Shown here: piece by piece, positions 1 through 7,886 of the stretch | Layout: every line of letters begins with the position of its first letter | How positions within the stretch are numbered: position 1 is the first letter of the stretch | Assembly: GCF_018224885.1 (NCBI RefSeq) | Contig: NZ_JAGTXB010000008.1 | Coordinates: 186,001-250,000, forward strand | Reading direction: 5' to 3' | Source of the DNA: Chitinophaga hostae | Lineage (GTDB): Bacteria > Bacteroidota > Bacteroidia > Chitinophagales > Chitinophagaceae | DNA length: 64,000 nucleotides | The notes under the pieces: model-generated | Told to the model about the DNA's origin: nothing | Seen by the model: the letters and a program-made list of their open reading frames with translations, nothing else | The model's database searches: none | Program-made: the position numbers and the translations under genes

Positions 1-332
1 GTATTCATTTCCAGATCCGCCTTGCCAAATGCCTGCTGGTAAAGTATCCTGTCTTCCCTGGCAACGAGCGCCACGGCGCCGGGGCCTGTTGCCGGGAATT
101 CCTTTGCCAGCAGCAGACTGATCTCTTTTATCTGTTGTAGCGTAAGATTGTTACCCGGACGTGCAGATTTCATTTGCGGCGAAACGCCCCGATGTTGGTC
201 GCAACAACGGCGATCCCCGTTTCCACGATCAATGAGGCGGCTCACATTATACAGTGGTTTGGCCTCCATGGAAGAACCGCAGATGGCAACTACTAATATA
301 AAAATCAACCGACTGTTAAAAATATTTTTCAT
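1..332 (-). CDS. Serine hydrolase, beta-lactamase class C fold (N-terminal part)
   Basis: Reading the minus strand from the ATG at 332 gives 110 open codons running off the window edge. Residues 1-25 look like a signal peptide (basic start, hydrophobic stretch around residues 8-18). Near residues 85-109 the protein reads GPGAVALVAREDRILYQQAF followed by GKADLE, which is the conserved N-terminal strand pattern of class-C beta-lactamase/esterase-type serine hydrolases; the catalytic SxxK would lie beyond the edge. A second, complete member of this family sits at 28988-30661. Substrate unknown. Function is by family similarity only; the C-terminal three quarters cannot be judged. Confidence 0.72.
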   Translation of the reverse strand, partial: MKNIFNSRLIFILVVAICGSSMEAKPLYNVSRLIDRGNGDRRCCDQHRGVSPQMKSARPGNNLTLQQIKEISLLLAKEFPATGPGAVALVAREDRILYQQAFGKADLEMN

Positions 333-373
333 CTTCTTATTTGGTTCATAGATTATGGACATAGAACAGCCCC

Positions 374-392
374 GTTATTAACAGGTAATAAC
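374..392. promoter_or_regulatory. Small dyad upstream of the serine hydrolase
   Basis: GTTATTA (374-380) and TAATAAC (386-392) are perfect 7-nt inverted arms around a 5-nt spacer, 42-60 nt upstream of the ATG at 332. The placement fits an operator or part of the promoter. The AT-rich context makes chance occurrence possible. The rest of 333-496 shows nothing clear. Confidence 0.25.
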
Positions 393-496
393 GTGAAAGT
401 GGAACAGCCCTGATATCAAAAAAGGAGCGTTAGGCAGCAGCATACTGCATCAATAGCCGCACATGGCACTGCAGAAGTACCGGCTACAACTGTTGG

Positions 497-871
497 TCAG
501 GGCTTTCCGGTAACGGATTTAAGCACAAAATAAGACACTACCAGGCTGATACCCAGGCAAAGAAAGAACGCGAATGGAAATGCTACTTCCTCAATTCCCG
601 CAATCCTCCATGATCTAAGAAGATTTCCGGTTAGCAGTCCTACTGCAATACCTATAACCACAATCCCCAGTACCAGCAACAAAGGCCGGAGCTGAAAGGT
701 GTTGCTAAAGAAATCAGATGGCAGTCCTTTTTCAAGGAGACTCATTCTTTCCCTGTGCCTGGTAGTGAAATAATAATAGCTTATTCCAAAAATGACCAGT
801 GCAACTGAAATAAGGAGGGCGGCGGACATTAATTGCATGATTCGTTTTTTAAAGTTTTTATCTATTTTCAT
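497..871 (-). CDS. Small three-helix membrane protein (DUF6249-like)
   Basis: The 124-residue protein has a basic N-terminus and three predicted membrane segments at about 13-35, 62-84 and 96-117. The stretch RHRERMSLLEKGLPSDFF (about 38-55) resembles the juxtamembrane signature of the DUF6249-type proteins of Bacteroidota; that assignment comes from memory of the pattern and is tentative. It is divergent from an ECF sigma gene and shares a symmetric promoter with it (873-962), so it is probably part of the same sigma regulon. An internal ATG at 838 is an alternative start, and the promoter geometry would favour it: the putative -10 box ends only 2 nt before the first ATG. Confidence 0.7.
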   Translation of the reverse strand: MKIDKNFKKRIMQLMSAALLISVALVIFGISYYYFTTRHRERMSLLEKGLPSDFFSNTFQLRPLLLVLGIVVIGIAVGLLTGNLLRSWRIAGIEEVAFPFAFFLCLGISLVVSYFVLKSVTGKP

Positions 872-872
872 G

Positions 873-962
873 ATTAGACCAGCAATTTGCCCGGGTGGTC
901 ACAATCTTTAAAAAATAAATTCTCCAAAACATGTGACCACCTAAAGAATTTACAGGTCTAAT
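873..962. promoter_or_regulatory. Mirrored divergent ECF-type promoter pair
   Basis: Two inverted repeats share exactly the same centre (917.5). The inner pair is GGTGGTCACA (894-903) with TGTGACCACC (932-941), perfect over 10 nt. The outer pair is ATTAGACC (873-880) with GGTCTAAT (955-962), perfect over 8 nt. Read outward on either strand this gives TGTGACCACC, 13 nt, GGTCTAAT. That is the geometry of a -35 box and an ECF-like GTC-containing -10 box, with 17 nt between GTGACC and GTCTAA. The + copy points to the sigma gene (ATG 969), the - copy to the membrane protein (ATG 871). Inference: both are transcribed by the encoded sigma factor, i.e. autoregulation. Confidence 0.6.
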
Positions 963-968
963 TATCCG

Positions 969-1556
969 ATGAAACTACCGGCTATAAATCAACAGGAAGA
1001 TGAACTGCTAAAAAAAGCCATGCTGGGTGACAGAGCCGGCATTGCCTACCTGGTGGATACTTACAGGGATTTTGCATTTACTATTGCGCTGGGAATCGTT
1101 TCTAACCGGGAAGATGCCGAAGAGGTGGTACAAGACTCCTTTGTAAAGGCTTTTTCCTCTCTCGGGAAATTCAATAACGCCTCCCGGTTTGCAACCTGGC
1201 TTTACCGGATCGTTTACAATACCTCCCTTACAAAAGTACAGTATAGAAAGCCGGCAGCTGTTTCATTTGACATCACTCATGCACCAGAGCTTCCGGACCT
1301 GTCGGAAAACCAGGCCTGGCATTCCCTGGTGACGGCGGAACGGAAACAATATGTCAACCGCCTTCTCAGCGGGTTACCCACGGAAGACAGGACAATCGTC
1401 ACGCTTTATTATATAGCTGAAAAGAATATCGGGGAGATCTGTGAAATACTGGATATGAATAAATCTGCCGTAAAAATGAGGCTCCTGAGAGCTCGAAAAC
1501 AACTGGAAGCCGCATTACATTTATTACTGCACCAGGAAAAAAGAAATCTACTATGA
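969..1556 (+). CDS. RNA polymerase sigma factor, ECF family
   Basis: The 195-residue protein has the two-domain ECF layout. Region 2 covers about residues 24-92, with NREDAEEVVQDSFVKAF (47-62) and FATWLYRIVYN (74-84) matching regions 2.2-2.4. Region 4 covers about 125-182, with LPTEDRTIVTLYYIAEKNIGE and a helix-turn-helix ending in KMRLLRARKQL. It should direct core RNA polymerase to a small regulon. The upstream mirrored promoter (873-962) suggests autoregulation; its -10 box ends 6 nt before the ATG, so the transcript would have almost no leader. It overlaps the next gene by 4 nt (ATGA), so that membrane protein is co-translated and may modulate it. No FecR or SusC is attached, unlike the other two ECF genes here. 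Confidence 0.93.
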   Translation: MKLPAINQQEDELLKKAMLGDRAGIAYLVDTYRDFAFTIALGIVSNREDAEEVVQDSFVKAFSSLGKFNNASRFATWLYRIVYNTSLTKVQYRKPAAVSFDITHAPELPDLSENQAWHSLVTAERKQYVNRLLSGLPTEDRTIVTLYYIAEKNIGEICEILDMNKSAVKMRLLRARKQLEAALHLLLHQEKRNLL

Positions 1557-1903
1557 GAAAAGAGCTGAAAACGGAGGAAGAGATCCGGGCATTCCTGAAA
1601 GAAAATGCCTTAGCGCATACTTCAGCAGCGTTCTCGGATCAGCTAAAGATGATGCTGGAACAGCAATGCAGGCATCATCACGTTCCGCCGATATCATTCA
1701 ATGCCGGAAAATGGCTGGGGAAGGTAGTTATAAGCCTGTTAGTTTCGTTTAACCTGTTCTTACTGGCATACCTGGGCAGCTACTTTTTATCGACAGCGGT
1801 ATTCATCTCCCTGTTGGGGTTTGTTTTGGGTGTTTGGGGAGTCATTGGTATTATGAAAAAAATAGCGGTGCACCAGGTGGATCCTGCATCATCCGGTTTA
1901 TAA
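1553..1903 (+). CDS. Small membrane protein coupled to the ECF sigma factor
   Basis: The 116-residue protein has a charged cytoplasmic N-terminus (about 1-50) including LKENALAHTSAAFSDQLKMM, then two membrane segments at about 55-76 and 81-103. The start overlaps the sigma stop by 4 nt (ATGA), which implies translational coupling. No zinc anti-sigma HxxxCxxC motif is visible, although there is a C near residue 39 followed by HHH. By position and topology it is a candidate anti-sigma or sensor partner, but sequence alone does not show this. No named family is recognised. Confidence 0.72.
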   Translation: MRKELKTEEEIRAFLKENALAHTSAAFSDQLKMMLEQQCRHHHVPPISFNAGKWLGKVVISLLVSFNLFLLAYLGSYFLSTAVFISLLGFVLGVWGVIGIMKKIAVHQVDPASSGL

Positions 1904-1922
1904 CGGGCTTTGACAGCAAAAT

Positions 1923-1959
1923 AAAAGCGGCTGCCTCCATCAAGGAAACAGCCGCTTTT
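1923..1959. terminator. Bidirectional hairpin terminator
   Basis: AAAAGCGGCTG (1923-1933) pairs perfectly with CAGCCGCTTTT (1949-1959) around a 15-nt loop. The A-run on one side and T-run on the other suit both strands. It lies between the convergent sigma operon (ends 1903) and the epimerase gene (ends 1972). Confidence 0.85.
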
Positions 1960-1971
1960 ACTTGTATTAAA

Positions 1972-3129
1972 TTATTTTGTAGAGAACTTGTACAAAGTAG
2001 TCTGTGAGAACGTTTCACCTGGTTTCAGGATCACTCCCGGGAAGGATGGCTGATTGGGAGAATCAGGGAAATGTTGTGTTTCCAGGCACAGCGCTGCATG
2101 CTGTACATATTTCTGGCCATTGCGGGTATTGGTCAATGTACCATCCAGGAAATTACCGGTATAGAACTGGATGCCTGGCTGTGTGGTAGCTACTTCCATA
2201 AAGCGGCCGCTGTTAGGATCGTACAGGGTAGCGATGGTTTCCAGGGCGCCTTCTTTCTTATCCAATACCCAGTTATGATCATAACCACCTTTTACCTTGT
2301 CGATATCCGCACCGATCTTTTTAGGGGAGGTAAAATCCATGGGGGTACCTTTTACCGGGTCAAGTTTGCCGGTAGGTATCAGCTTGTCATTAACCGGGGT
2401 ATAGCGACCTGCTTTGAGCGATAATTCATGCCCCAGGATAGTGCTGTCCTTACCTGCCGAGAGATTGAAGTAAGCATGATTGGTAAGGTTTACCGGTGTT
2501 GCTTTATCAGTGGTAGCTTTGTAGGTAATCTGTAAAGCATTATCAGGTGTAACGGTGTATACCACGGTAGCCTGCAAATTACCCGGATAACCTTCTTCAC
2601 CATCTTTGCTGCTATAGGTAAGTTGCAGACTGCTATCGCCTGATGGCGTGGCCGTCCATACTACTTTATCAAATCCTTTCAGGCCACCGTGCAGCGTGTT
2701 GCCGTGATCGTTAGCAGCCAGTGCATACTCCTTGCCATCCAGTTTAAACTTGGCGTTGGCAATACGGTTGGCGTAACGGCCGATGAGCGCGCCAAAGTAT
2801 GGCTGACCTTTCTGCTGATAACCGGATAGTGAATCGTAGGATAGCACGACGTTGCCTTTCTGCCCTTGTTTGTCGGCAGTGATAATGTCAGTAATGATAC
2901 CGCCGTAGTTCAGGATCTTTACTTCCATGCCACCGGCATTTTTCAGGGTGTATTGTAAAACTTCCTGGCCATCTGCCTGACCAAAGTTGCGCGGGCCTGA
3001 TACTACCGGCGTGGCAACTGATGTGGAGTCCTTATCTTCCTGCTTGGTAGCGGAATTGTTATTGCAGGAAGCCAGCATAGTACCACCGGAAATCAATAGG
3101 GCGGTCAACGCCTTTAAATTCATGTCCAT
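1972..3129 (-). CDS. galM: Aldose 1-epimerase (mutarotase), lipoprotein
   Basis: The enzyme interconverts alpha and beta anomers of aldoses such as galactose, glucose or arabinose. The 385-residue protein starts with a lipoprotein signal peptide ending in LASC (Cys22), so it is exported and lipid-anchored. Family motifs are visible: ALIGRYANRIA (114-124), NTLHGG (144-149, His147), NLTNHAYFNL (214-223, catalytic acid His218), and CLETQHFPDSPNQP (348-361, catalytic base Glu350). The first ATG (3129) or the one two codons later (3123) both keep the signal peptide. It lies near the arabinose locus but is separated from it by unrelated genes, so shared control is only a possibility. The dyad at 3142-3168 lies directly upstream. 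Confidence 0.93.
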   Translation of the reverse strand: MDMNLKALTALLISGGTMLASCNNNSATKQEDKDSTSVATPVVSGPRNFGQADGQEVLQYTLKNAGGMEVKILNYGGIITDIITADKQGQKGNVVLSYDSLSGYQQKGQPYFGALIGRYANRIANAKFKLDGKEYALAANDHGNTLHGGLKGFDKVVWTATPSGDSSLQLTYSSKDGEEGYPGNLQATVVYTVTPDNALQITYKATTDKATPVNLTNHAYFNLSAGKDSTILGHELSLKAGRYTPVNDKLIPTGKLDPVKGTPMDFTSPKKIGADIDKVKGGYDHNWVLDKKEGALETIATLYDPNSGRFMEVATTQPGIQFYTGNFLDGTLTNTRNGQKYVQHAALCLETQHFPDSPNQPSFPGVILKPGETFSQTTLYKFSTK

Positions 3130-3141
3130 AACGTATTTTGG

Positions 3142-3168
3142 TATTTAGTGAAAAAGAGTTACTAAATA
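3142..3168. promoter_or_regulatory. Dyad upstream of the mutarotase gene
   Basis: TATTTAGT (3142-3149) and ACTAAATA (3161-3168) form perfect 8-nt arms around an 11-nt spacer, 13-39 nt upstream of the ATG at 3129. The position overlaps the expected promoter or leader, so it is a candidate operator. No regulator gene can be tied to it from the sequence. Confidence 0.35.
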
Positions 3169-3265
3169 TCGGGATAATCCTGCTAAAGTCAAATAATTTC
3201 ACCCAATTTTTAACGTACTATGCTAATAAAAAAAATTTAAAAAGCGTTTACCCATTACCTACAGT

Positions 3266-3874
3266 CTACGAAAAATGTTTTAGCCCCTTTGGTGTGAAAT
3301 AGGGATACAGCAGGCTGAAAAAAAGCTGCTCATGATACTCCAGCGCCTTTTTCCCCCTGAGTTGCAGCGTAATTTCGTTGCTGGACAACCAGAAATCGCT
3401 CACAATAAAAATCTGTTGTACCAATAGCTGCTGTATATGCAGAGGAATATCCTTCCGCATGATGCCCTTCTCCCTCAACACTTCAAACCAATACATCATC
3501 TGTGGTTCCCTCTTTTTGATATTCTGACTGTAGTGTTTTGAGATGGCAGGCACTCTGCGGCAGATCTCCACAAAATGCAGAAAAATAAACCGGTAAGCAT
3601 GAATCAGCTGGTAGCTTGCCGTCACCGCCTCCCTGAACTGCGTTAATTCATCGTTCAGTTTGTCTGACGTGGCGGCAACGAGCTCATCAAACAGCGCAGC
3701 CATGCGATTGTACAATTCCAGTATGATAACATCTGTACTCGCAAAATGATATTGCAGGTTACCATGGCTGATGCCCATCTCCTTAGCGATATGACGGATA
3801 GTAACACTATCTATGCCGTCGCGGTTGAATAAGATAAGTGCCGTTTTCAGTATTTTCTCTTTTGTATCTGACAT
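3266..3874 (-). CDS. TetR/AcrR-family transcriptional regulator
   Basis: The 202-residue protein has a TetR DNA-binding domain at residues 3-50: a helix KEKILKTALILFNRDGIDSV followed by TIRHIAKEMGISHGNLQYHF, the canonical helix-turn-helix with the aromatic at its end. The C-terminal two thirds is variable, as expected for the ligand-binding and dimerisation domain. It is transcribed divergently from the FAD monooxygenase gene with 76 nt between the start codons, so the usual inference is that it represses that gene and itself. The imperfect dyad at 3892-3927 is the candidate site. Confidence 0.9.
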   Translation of the reverse strand: MSDTKEKILKTALILFNRDGIDSVTIRHIAKEMGISHGNLQYHFASTDVIILELYNRMAALFDELVAATSDKLNDELTQFREAVTASYQLIHAYRFIFLHFVEICRRVPAISKHYSQNIKKREPQMMYWFEVLREKGIMRKDIPLHIQQLLVQQIFIVSDFWLSSNEITLQLRGKKALEYHEQLFFSLLYPYFTPKGLKHFS

Positions 3875-3891
3875 GCATTAATTTTTTAGGC

Positions 3892-3927
3892 CAAATGCAC
3901 TAATTAAGAAATCGTGTAGTACATTTG
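3892..3927. promoter_or_regulatory. Overlapping divergent promoters / TetR operator candidate
   Basis: CAAATGCACT (3892-3901) and AGTACATTTG (3918-3927) are inverted 10-nt arms with one mismatch and a 16-nt spacer. The right arm contains TACATTTG (3920-3927), a perfect TAnnTTTG -7 element for the monooxygenase gene (ATG 3951). The left arm read on the minus strand gives TGCATTTG, one base off the same element, pointing at the TetR gene. The symmetry may therefore be two -7 boxes, an operator, or both. Confidence 0.5.
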
Positions 3928-3950
3928 CCCTAAATATAACACTATTTCTT

Positions 3951-5099
3951 ATGAAAGTTTTGATCATAGGAGGCGGCATAGGCGGGCTGACTACCGCTAT
4001 CGCCTTGCAACAGCGTGGTATTGCCTGCGAAATATTTGATGCCGCCCCTTCCAACAAACCGCTGGGGGCGGGTATCATGCTCGGCGCCAACGCCATGAAT
4101 GTATACAATAAACTGGGGCTTGGCGGGGTGCTTCGCGACCATGGCGTGCTATTCCGCCAATTGAATATCATGACTTATAAAGGAAGTTTGCTGCAAACGC
4201 TGGATAATAAAATACTGGAAGAAAAATACGGCGCTGCTACCTATGCCATTCATCGTGCTGCGCTGCAGCAACAACTGATCAACGCCGCGCCGGTACCGGT
4301 GCAATGGGGCAAACGGTTTATACGGGCGGTTCAAACAGCTACAGGCGTTACCGCTCACTTTGAAGATGGCAGCACAGCCACCGGTGATATACTGGTAGGG
4401 GCAGACGGTATCCGTTCTGCTGTGCGGGAAGCACATGTAACCAAAGCCCGGTACCGCTATAGCGGTCAGACCTGCTGGCGCGCAACGGTGGCCATCACCC
4501 TGCCGGATGCGGAACAAGCAGCCACCTCTGAAACCTGGGGACCCGGCAACGGTGTTCGCGCCATGTACACACAGGTAGGACCAAACCAGGTTTATTTCTG
4601 GATGACGAAGCGGATGCCCGCCGGCACACAGCCTACGCCCGAAGCCTCCTTGCAGCTCATCAAATCAACACTGCACAACTTCCCTGGTTACATGCAAACA
4701 GTGCTACAGCACCTGCGGCCCAACACGCTGATCCATTCAGACCTGTACGATATTGCGCCTTTGCATCAGTGGGTCAACGGCCGGATTGTACTGCTGGGTG
4801 ATGCGGCGCATGCCACTACGCCCAACCTGGGCCAGGGAGCCGGACAAGCCATCGAAGACGCCTATGCGCTCGCCCGTTGTCTCGCTACAGAGAAAGATAT
4901 TGCTTCCGCTACGGAAAAATATTGCGCCCTGCGGATGAAACGTGTGCACACCCTTGTGAACATAGCCTGGAACCTGGCCAGGGCTACCAACCTGCGTAAC
5001 CCGTTGCTAATTGCGCTGCGGAATGGGGTAATGAGGAATATGCCGAAGCGCATGGCCGATAAACAGATGGATTTCATTTTTGGCGTGCAGCTGGATTAA
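3951..5099 (+). CDS. FAD-dependent monooxygenase, class A aromatic hydroxylase/TetX type
   Basis: The 382-residue protein has all three FAD/NADPH signatures of the PHBH-like flavoprotein monooxygenases: the Rossmann GGGIGGLTTAIAL at 7-19, the DG motif GDILVGADGIRSAVR at 145-159, and the GD motif GRIVLLGDAAHATTPNLGQG at 277-296. It would use NAD(P)H and O2 to hydroxylate a small, probably aromatic or polyketide-like molecule; the substrate is not readable. There is no signal peptide, so it acts in the cytoplasm. The divergent TetR regulator suggests inducible control by the substrate, as for detoxification genes. TetX-like drug inactivation is possible but not shown. Confidence 0.9.
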   Translation: MKVLIIGGGIGGLTTAIALQQRGIACEIFDAAPSNKPLGAGIMLGANAMNVYNKLGLGGVLRDHGVLFRQLNIMTYKGSLLQTLDNKILEEKYGAATYAIHRAALQQQLINAAPVPVQWGKRFIRAVQTATGVTAHFEDGSTATGDILVGADGIRSAVREAHVTKARYRYSGQTCWRATVAITLPDAEQAATSETWGPGNGVRAMYTQVGPNQVYFWMTKRMPAGTQPTPEASLQLIKSTLHNFPGYMQTVLQHLRPNTLIHSDLYDIAPLHQWVNGRIVLLGDAAHATTPNLGQGAGQAIEDAYALARCLATEKDIASATEKYCALRMKRVHTLVNIAWNLARATNLRNPLLIALRNGVMRNMPKRMADKQMDFIFGVQLD

Positions 5100-5131
5100 A
5101 GCGGCTGCAGGAAAATGCTCCGGCAGCCGCT
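5100..5131. terminator. Bidirectional hairpin terminator
   Basis: AGCGGCTGC (5100-5108) pairs perfectly with GCAGCCGCT (5123-5131) around a 14-nt loop. It sits exactly between two convergent stop codons (5099 and 5138). Confidence 0.8.
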
Positions 5132-5137
5132 ATCCAT

Positions 5138-7117
5138 TTATTTAATTTTTGTGCGGATCACGTAAAATGACCATGGCGCTATCTCCGTGCGAATAGTTTT
5201 TCCTTTAATCGCAATACTTTTTTCTTCCGGAGAAATACGGGTGGGCTGATCGAGCGAATTGAGTTCCTGCAAATCATTGCTCTGCAAGGTAATCAGCCGG
5301 CCCGTGGTTGCGATGTTTTTTGCTCCCTGTATGCTTACTGCTACGGGTTTAGGCGTGGAAGCGGCATTTACCAGTTTCACCACCAGCTCACCCGTTGCGT
5401 TGTCAACTACCGCCGACGCATATACGCTATCCTGCCCGGAAATTGGTTGGTTATCTTTCACGATGGGCACTACCGAATTTCCTTTATTGTTGGCATACAA
5501 TTTTTGTACGTAGTAGTTAGGAGTTCCATAAGAACGCAGGTTATCAAACCAGATCAGGTCCGGCGCCCATTGCCAGCCATCTACATGTGCCAGCAGGGGC
5601 GCATAGGAGGCCATTACCACCACATCGGCATTGCGTTCCAGCCCGGTCATAAAGGCCGCCTCCGCAAGTGCGCATTGCCAGGTGTTTTTATTACCGCCGT
5701 TAGCAACCGCTTTGTTATGAGCAGCATATTCACCGGCAAAGATCTTAGGTCCCTTACGATCGTAGGAATCGTAACGGGCAGCGTTGCTGAGGAACCATTC
5801 CGGCGCGCTATAGTAATGCTCATCGAGAATATCTGCATTCAGCTTGCGCAGGGTATCGTTGAGAAAGGTAAACTTATCACCGTCCGGACTGGGGCCAAGG
5901 CTGTTTACTAGCTTAATGTCCGGGTACTTATCTTTAATCGCTTTCGCAAAAATGGTGTATCGTTCTACGTATTGTGGCCCCCATTGTTCATTGCCCACTC
6001 CCATCATTTTAAGATGAAATGGCGCCGGATGCCCCATTTTAGAACGTAATGCCCCCCACTTTGTCGTCACATCGCCATTGGCAAATTCTATGAGGTCCAG
6101 CGCGTCCTGTATATATGGATCAAGTTCATTCACCGCTACTACCTCCCCGCTGTTAAACTGACAGGCCATGCCGCAGTTGAGAATAGGCAGCGGCGAGGCT
6201 CCTATGTCTTCCGATAACTGGAAGTATTCAAAAAAGCCCAGCCCGAACGACTGGAAATAGTCCGGTGCAGCGCGGTGCGCAAATTCATTGTTCCAGCGGT
6301 TTATGATCACCGTCCGTTCATTCACATCTCCCACTGTTTTCTTCCATTGGTAGCGATTGGTCAGTTCCTTCCCTTCCACGATGCAGCCACCCGGAAAACG
6401 AAGGAAGCCGGGATGAAGATCGGCCAGTAACTGCACCAGGTCGGCACGTAAGCCATTAGGACGCTCTTTCCAGGTATGTTGTGGAAACAGCGATATCATG
6501 TCTACGTCTACCACACCCGGGCCACTGAATTCCACTTGCAGCTTTGCCCTGGGTACTGTGGCGGCCGCGGTGAAGCTGCCTTTGTACTGCTGCCAGCTGT
6601 TGCCGGTTGGTGATACCGTTGTGCTGCCAATGGCCTTACCTGATTCATCCAGCAAGGTAACCGTCAGCTGCACCGGCGTTGCGCGCTGCTGCCTGGCGTA
6701 CACGGTAAAGTTATACTGCTCTCCTGCCTTTATACCCATGCCTCGGAAGCCTTCATTCACCAGTGCAAAATTGCGTGTACCGGTAACCGTTACCTTCGCA
6801 AAACGGGGATTGGCGGCATCCGCTTCCCGGCGGTTTACGATCAGCACCTGTCCGCCGGCCGCTGCTTCCTTTGGAATACTCCAACCCATGAGAGGCGTAC
6901 TGAATTCAAACGAACGATTCTTTACCAGCTCTGCATAAATACCCCCGTCAGCGCTCAGGTTGATGTCTTCAAAGAAGATGCCCCACATGTTGGGTGACAC
7001 CGCTGTTTTTATTTCGCTGGATTTTACGGTAAAGTTCAGCGGTTGCTGCGCTGCTAACGGTGCAGCATATACGCCCAACAACAGTGAACATGCCGCAATC
7101 AAACGTGGTGTTTTCAT
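5138..7117 (-). CDS. Secreted alpha-L-arabinofuranosidase, GH51 with inserted carbohydrate-binding domain
   Basis: The enzyme releases arabinofuranose from arabinan or arabinoxylan side chains. The 659-residue protein has a signal peptide (1-24, ending in PLAAQ). The GH51 N-terminal signature GIFFEDINLSADGGIYAELV (46-65) is followed by a jelly-roll insert resembling CBM4/9 (about 95-212, ending in VDVDMISLFP). The catalytic barrel carries acid/base Glu377 in MGVGNEQWGP and nucleophile Glu463 in FAGEYAAH, followed by the C-terminal beta domain. It lies 36 nt downstream of araR on the same strand, so it is the distal gene of the arabinose locus and probably under AraR control. The size is normal for extracellular GH51 enzymes of this type. 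Confidence 0.93.
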   Translation of the reverse strand: MKTPRLIAACSLLLGVYAAPLAAQQPLNFTVKSSEIKTAVSPNMWGIFFEDINLSADGGIYAELVKNRSFEFSTPLMGWSIPKEAAAGGQVLIVNRREADAANPRFAKVTVTGTRNFALVNEGFRGMGIKAGEQYNFTVYARQQRATPVQLTVTLLDESGKAIGSTTVSPTGNSWQQYKGSFTAAATVPRAKLQVEFSGPGVVDVDMISLFPQHTWKERPNGLRADLVQLLADLHPGFLRFPGGCIVEGKELTNRYQWKKTVGDVNERTVIINRWNNEFAHRAAPDYFQSFGLGFFEYFQLSEDIGASPLPILNCGMACQFNSGEVVAVNELDPYIQDALDLIEFANGDVTTKWGALRSKMGHPAPFHLKMMGVGNEQWGPQYVERYTIFAKAIKDKYPDIKLVNSLGPSPDGDKFTFLNDTLRKLNADILDEHYYSAPEWFLSNAARYDSYDRKGPKIFAGEYAAHNKAVANGGNKNTWQCALAEAAFMTGLERNADVVVMASYAPLLAHVDGWQWAPDLIWFDNLRSYGTPNYYVQKLYANNKGNSVVPIVKDNQPISGQDSVYASAVVDNATGELVVKLVNAASTPKPVAVSIQGAKNIATTGRLITLQSNDLQELNSLDQPTRISPEEKSIAIKGKTIRTEIAPWSFYVIRTKIK

Positions 7118-7153
7118 ATCAAAACAACAATTAAATTATTTCAAAGTTTTTCT

Positions 7154-7879
7154 CTACAAAGTGCTGTTACTCATCAATACATGCGGATCAGGTACAAAAT
7201 TGAGGAACGCGTGAAAATTGGCGTTATACTTCTTCCGGTCAATCCTATAATAAAAGGCGCCTTTCTTGGAGCTGAGCTTATCTTTGTCTGACAGCTTTAC
7301 CAGCAGCCTGGTAGAAAGTATCTTACGGCTGAAATTACCTTTATCGAAGGCAATGTTATAAACAGATTCATACAAGTGCTGCAACTGGGGAATCGTAAAC
7401 TTACCCGGCAGCAACTCCAGCAACAGGGGATGCAGCGCAGCTTTGTAACGCAATTTTTCTTTTGCCAGATCCACCATGGCCTTATGATCAAAGATAAGAT
7501 CGGGGTGATGGTTAATCGGAAACCACACCGCATGAAAATCTTCGTTCAACTGCTGTTTGTATTTCTGTATGTCTATCAGCGCAGTATAGGCCAGCGATAC
7601 GGTGCGCTCTACTGTATCGCGGGTGGGAGAACTGAATGTATGCAATTGCTCCATGTAAATACCATCCAGTCCGCTCAGATTCTTCAACACCCTGCTGGCA
7701 GCATCCTCGGCGCTTTCACTTTCCTGTATAAACCCTCCTACCAGGCTCCACTGACCTTTGCAGGGCTCGAAACCTCTTTGTATCAACAGCAGTTTCAACT
7801 CTTGCCCATCGAAGCCGAATATAATACAGTCAACGGCGAATAACAACCTGGTCTGCTGCGAATATCTACTATGATGCAT
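7154..7879 (-). CDS. araR: AraR-type Nudix-fold transcriptional regulator of arabinose use
   Basis: The 241-residue protein has an N-terminal Nudix fold (about 12-140) and a C-terminal winged helix (about 157-220, ending in KGAFYYRIDRKKYN). The Nudix box keeps the frame GFIQESE plus 7 residues, but the catalytic RExxEE core is replaced by RVLKNL (63-68), so it cannot be an active hydrolase. In Bacteroidetes such NrtR-like proteins are regulators; the Bacteroides thetaiotaomicron L-arabinose repressor AraR is of this type and sits beside the same set of genes. Here it lies between GH51 and the symporter in an arabinose locus. The N-terminal codons overlap a 9-nt-period repeat array (7873-8011), which is unusual. 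Confidence 0.82.
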   Translation of the reverse strand: MHHSRYSQQTRLLFAVDCIIFGFDGQELKLLLIQRGFEPCKGQWSLVGGFIQESESAEDAASRVLKNLSGLDGIYMEQLHTFSSPTRDTVERTVSLAYTALIDIQKYKQQLNEDFHAVWFPINHHPDLIFDHKAMVDLAKEKLRYKAALHPLLLELLPGKFTIPQLQHLYESVYNIAFDKGNFSRKILSTRLLVKLSDKDKLSSKKGAFYYRIDRKKYNANFHAFLNFVPDPHVLMSNSTL

Positions 7880-7886
7880 ATGACTG

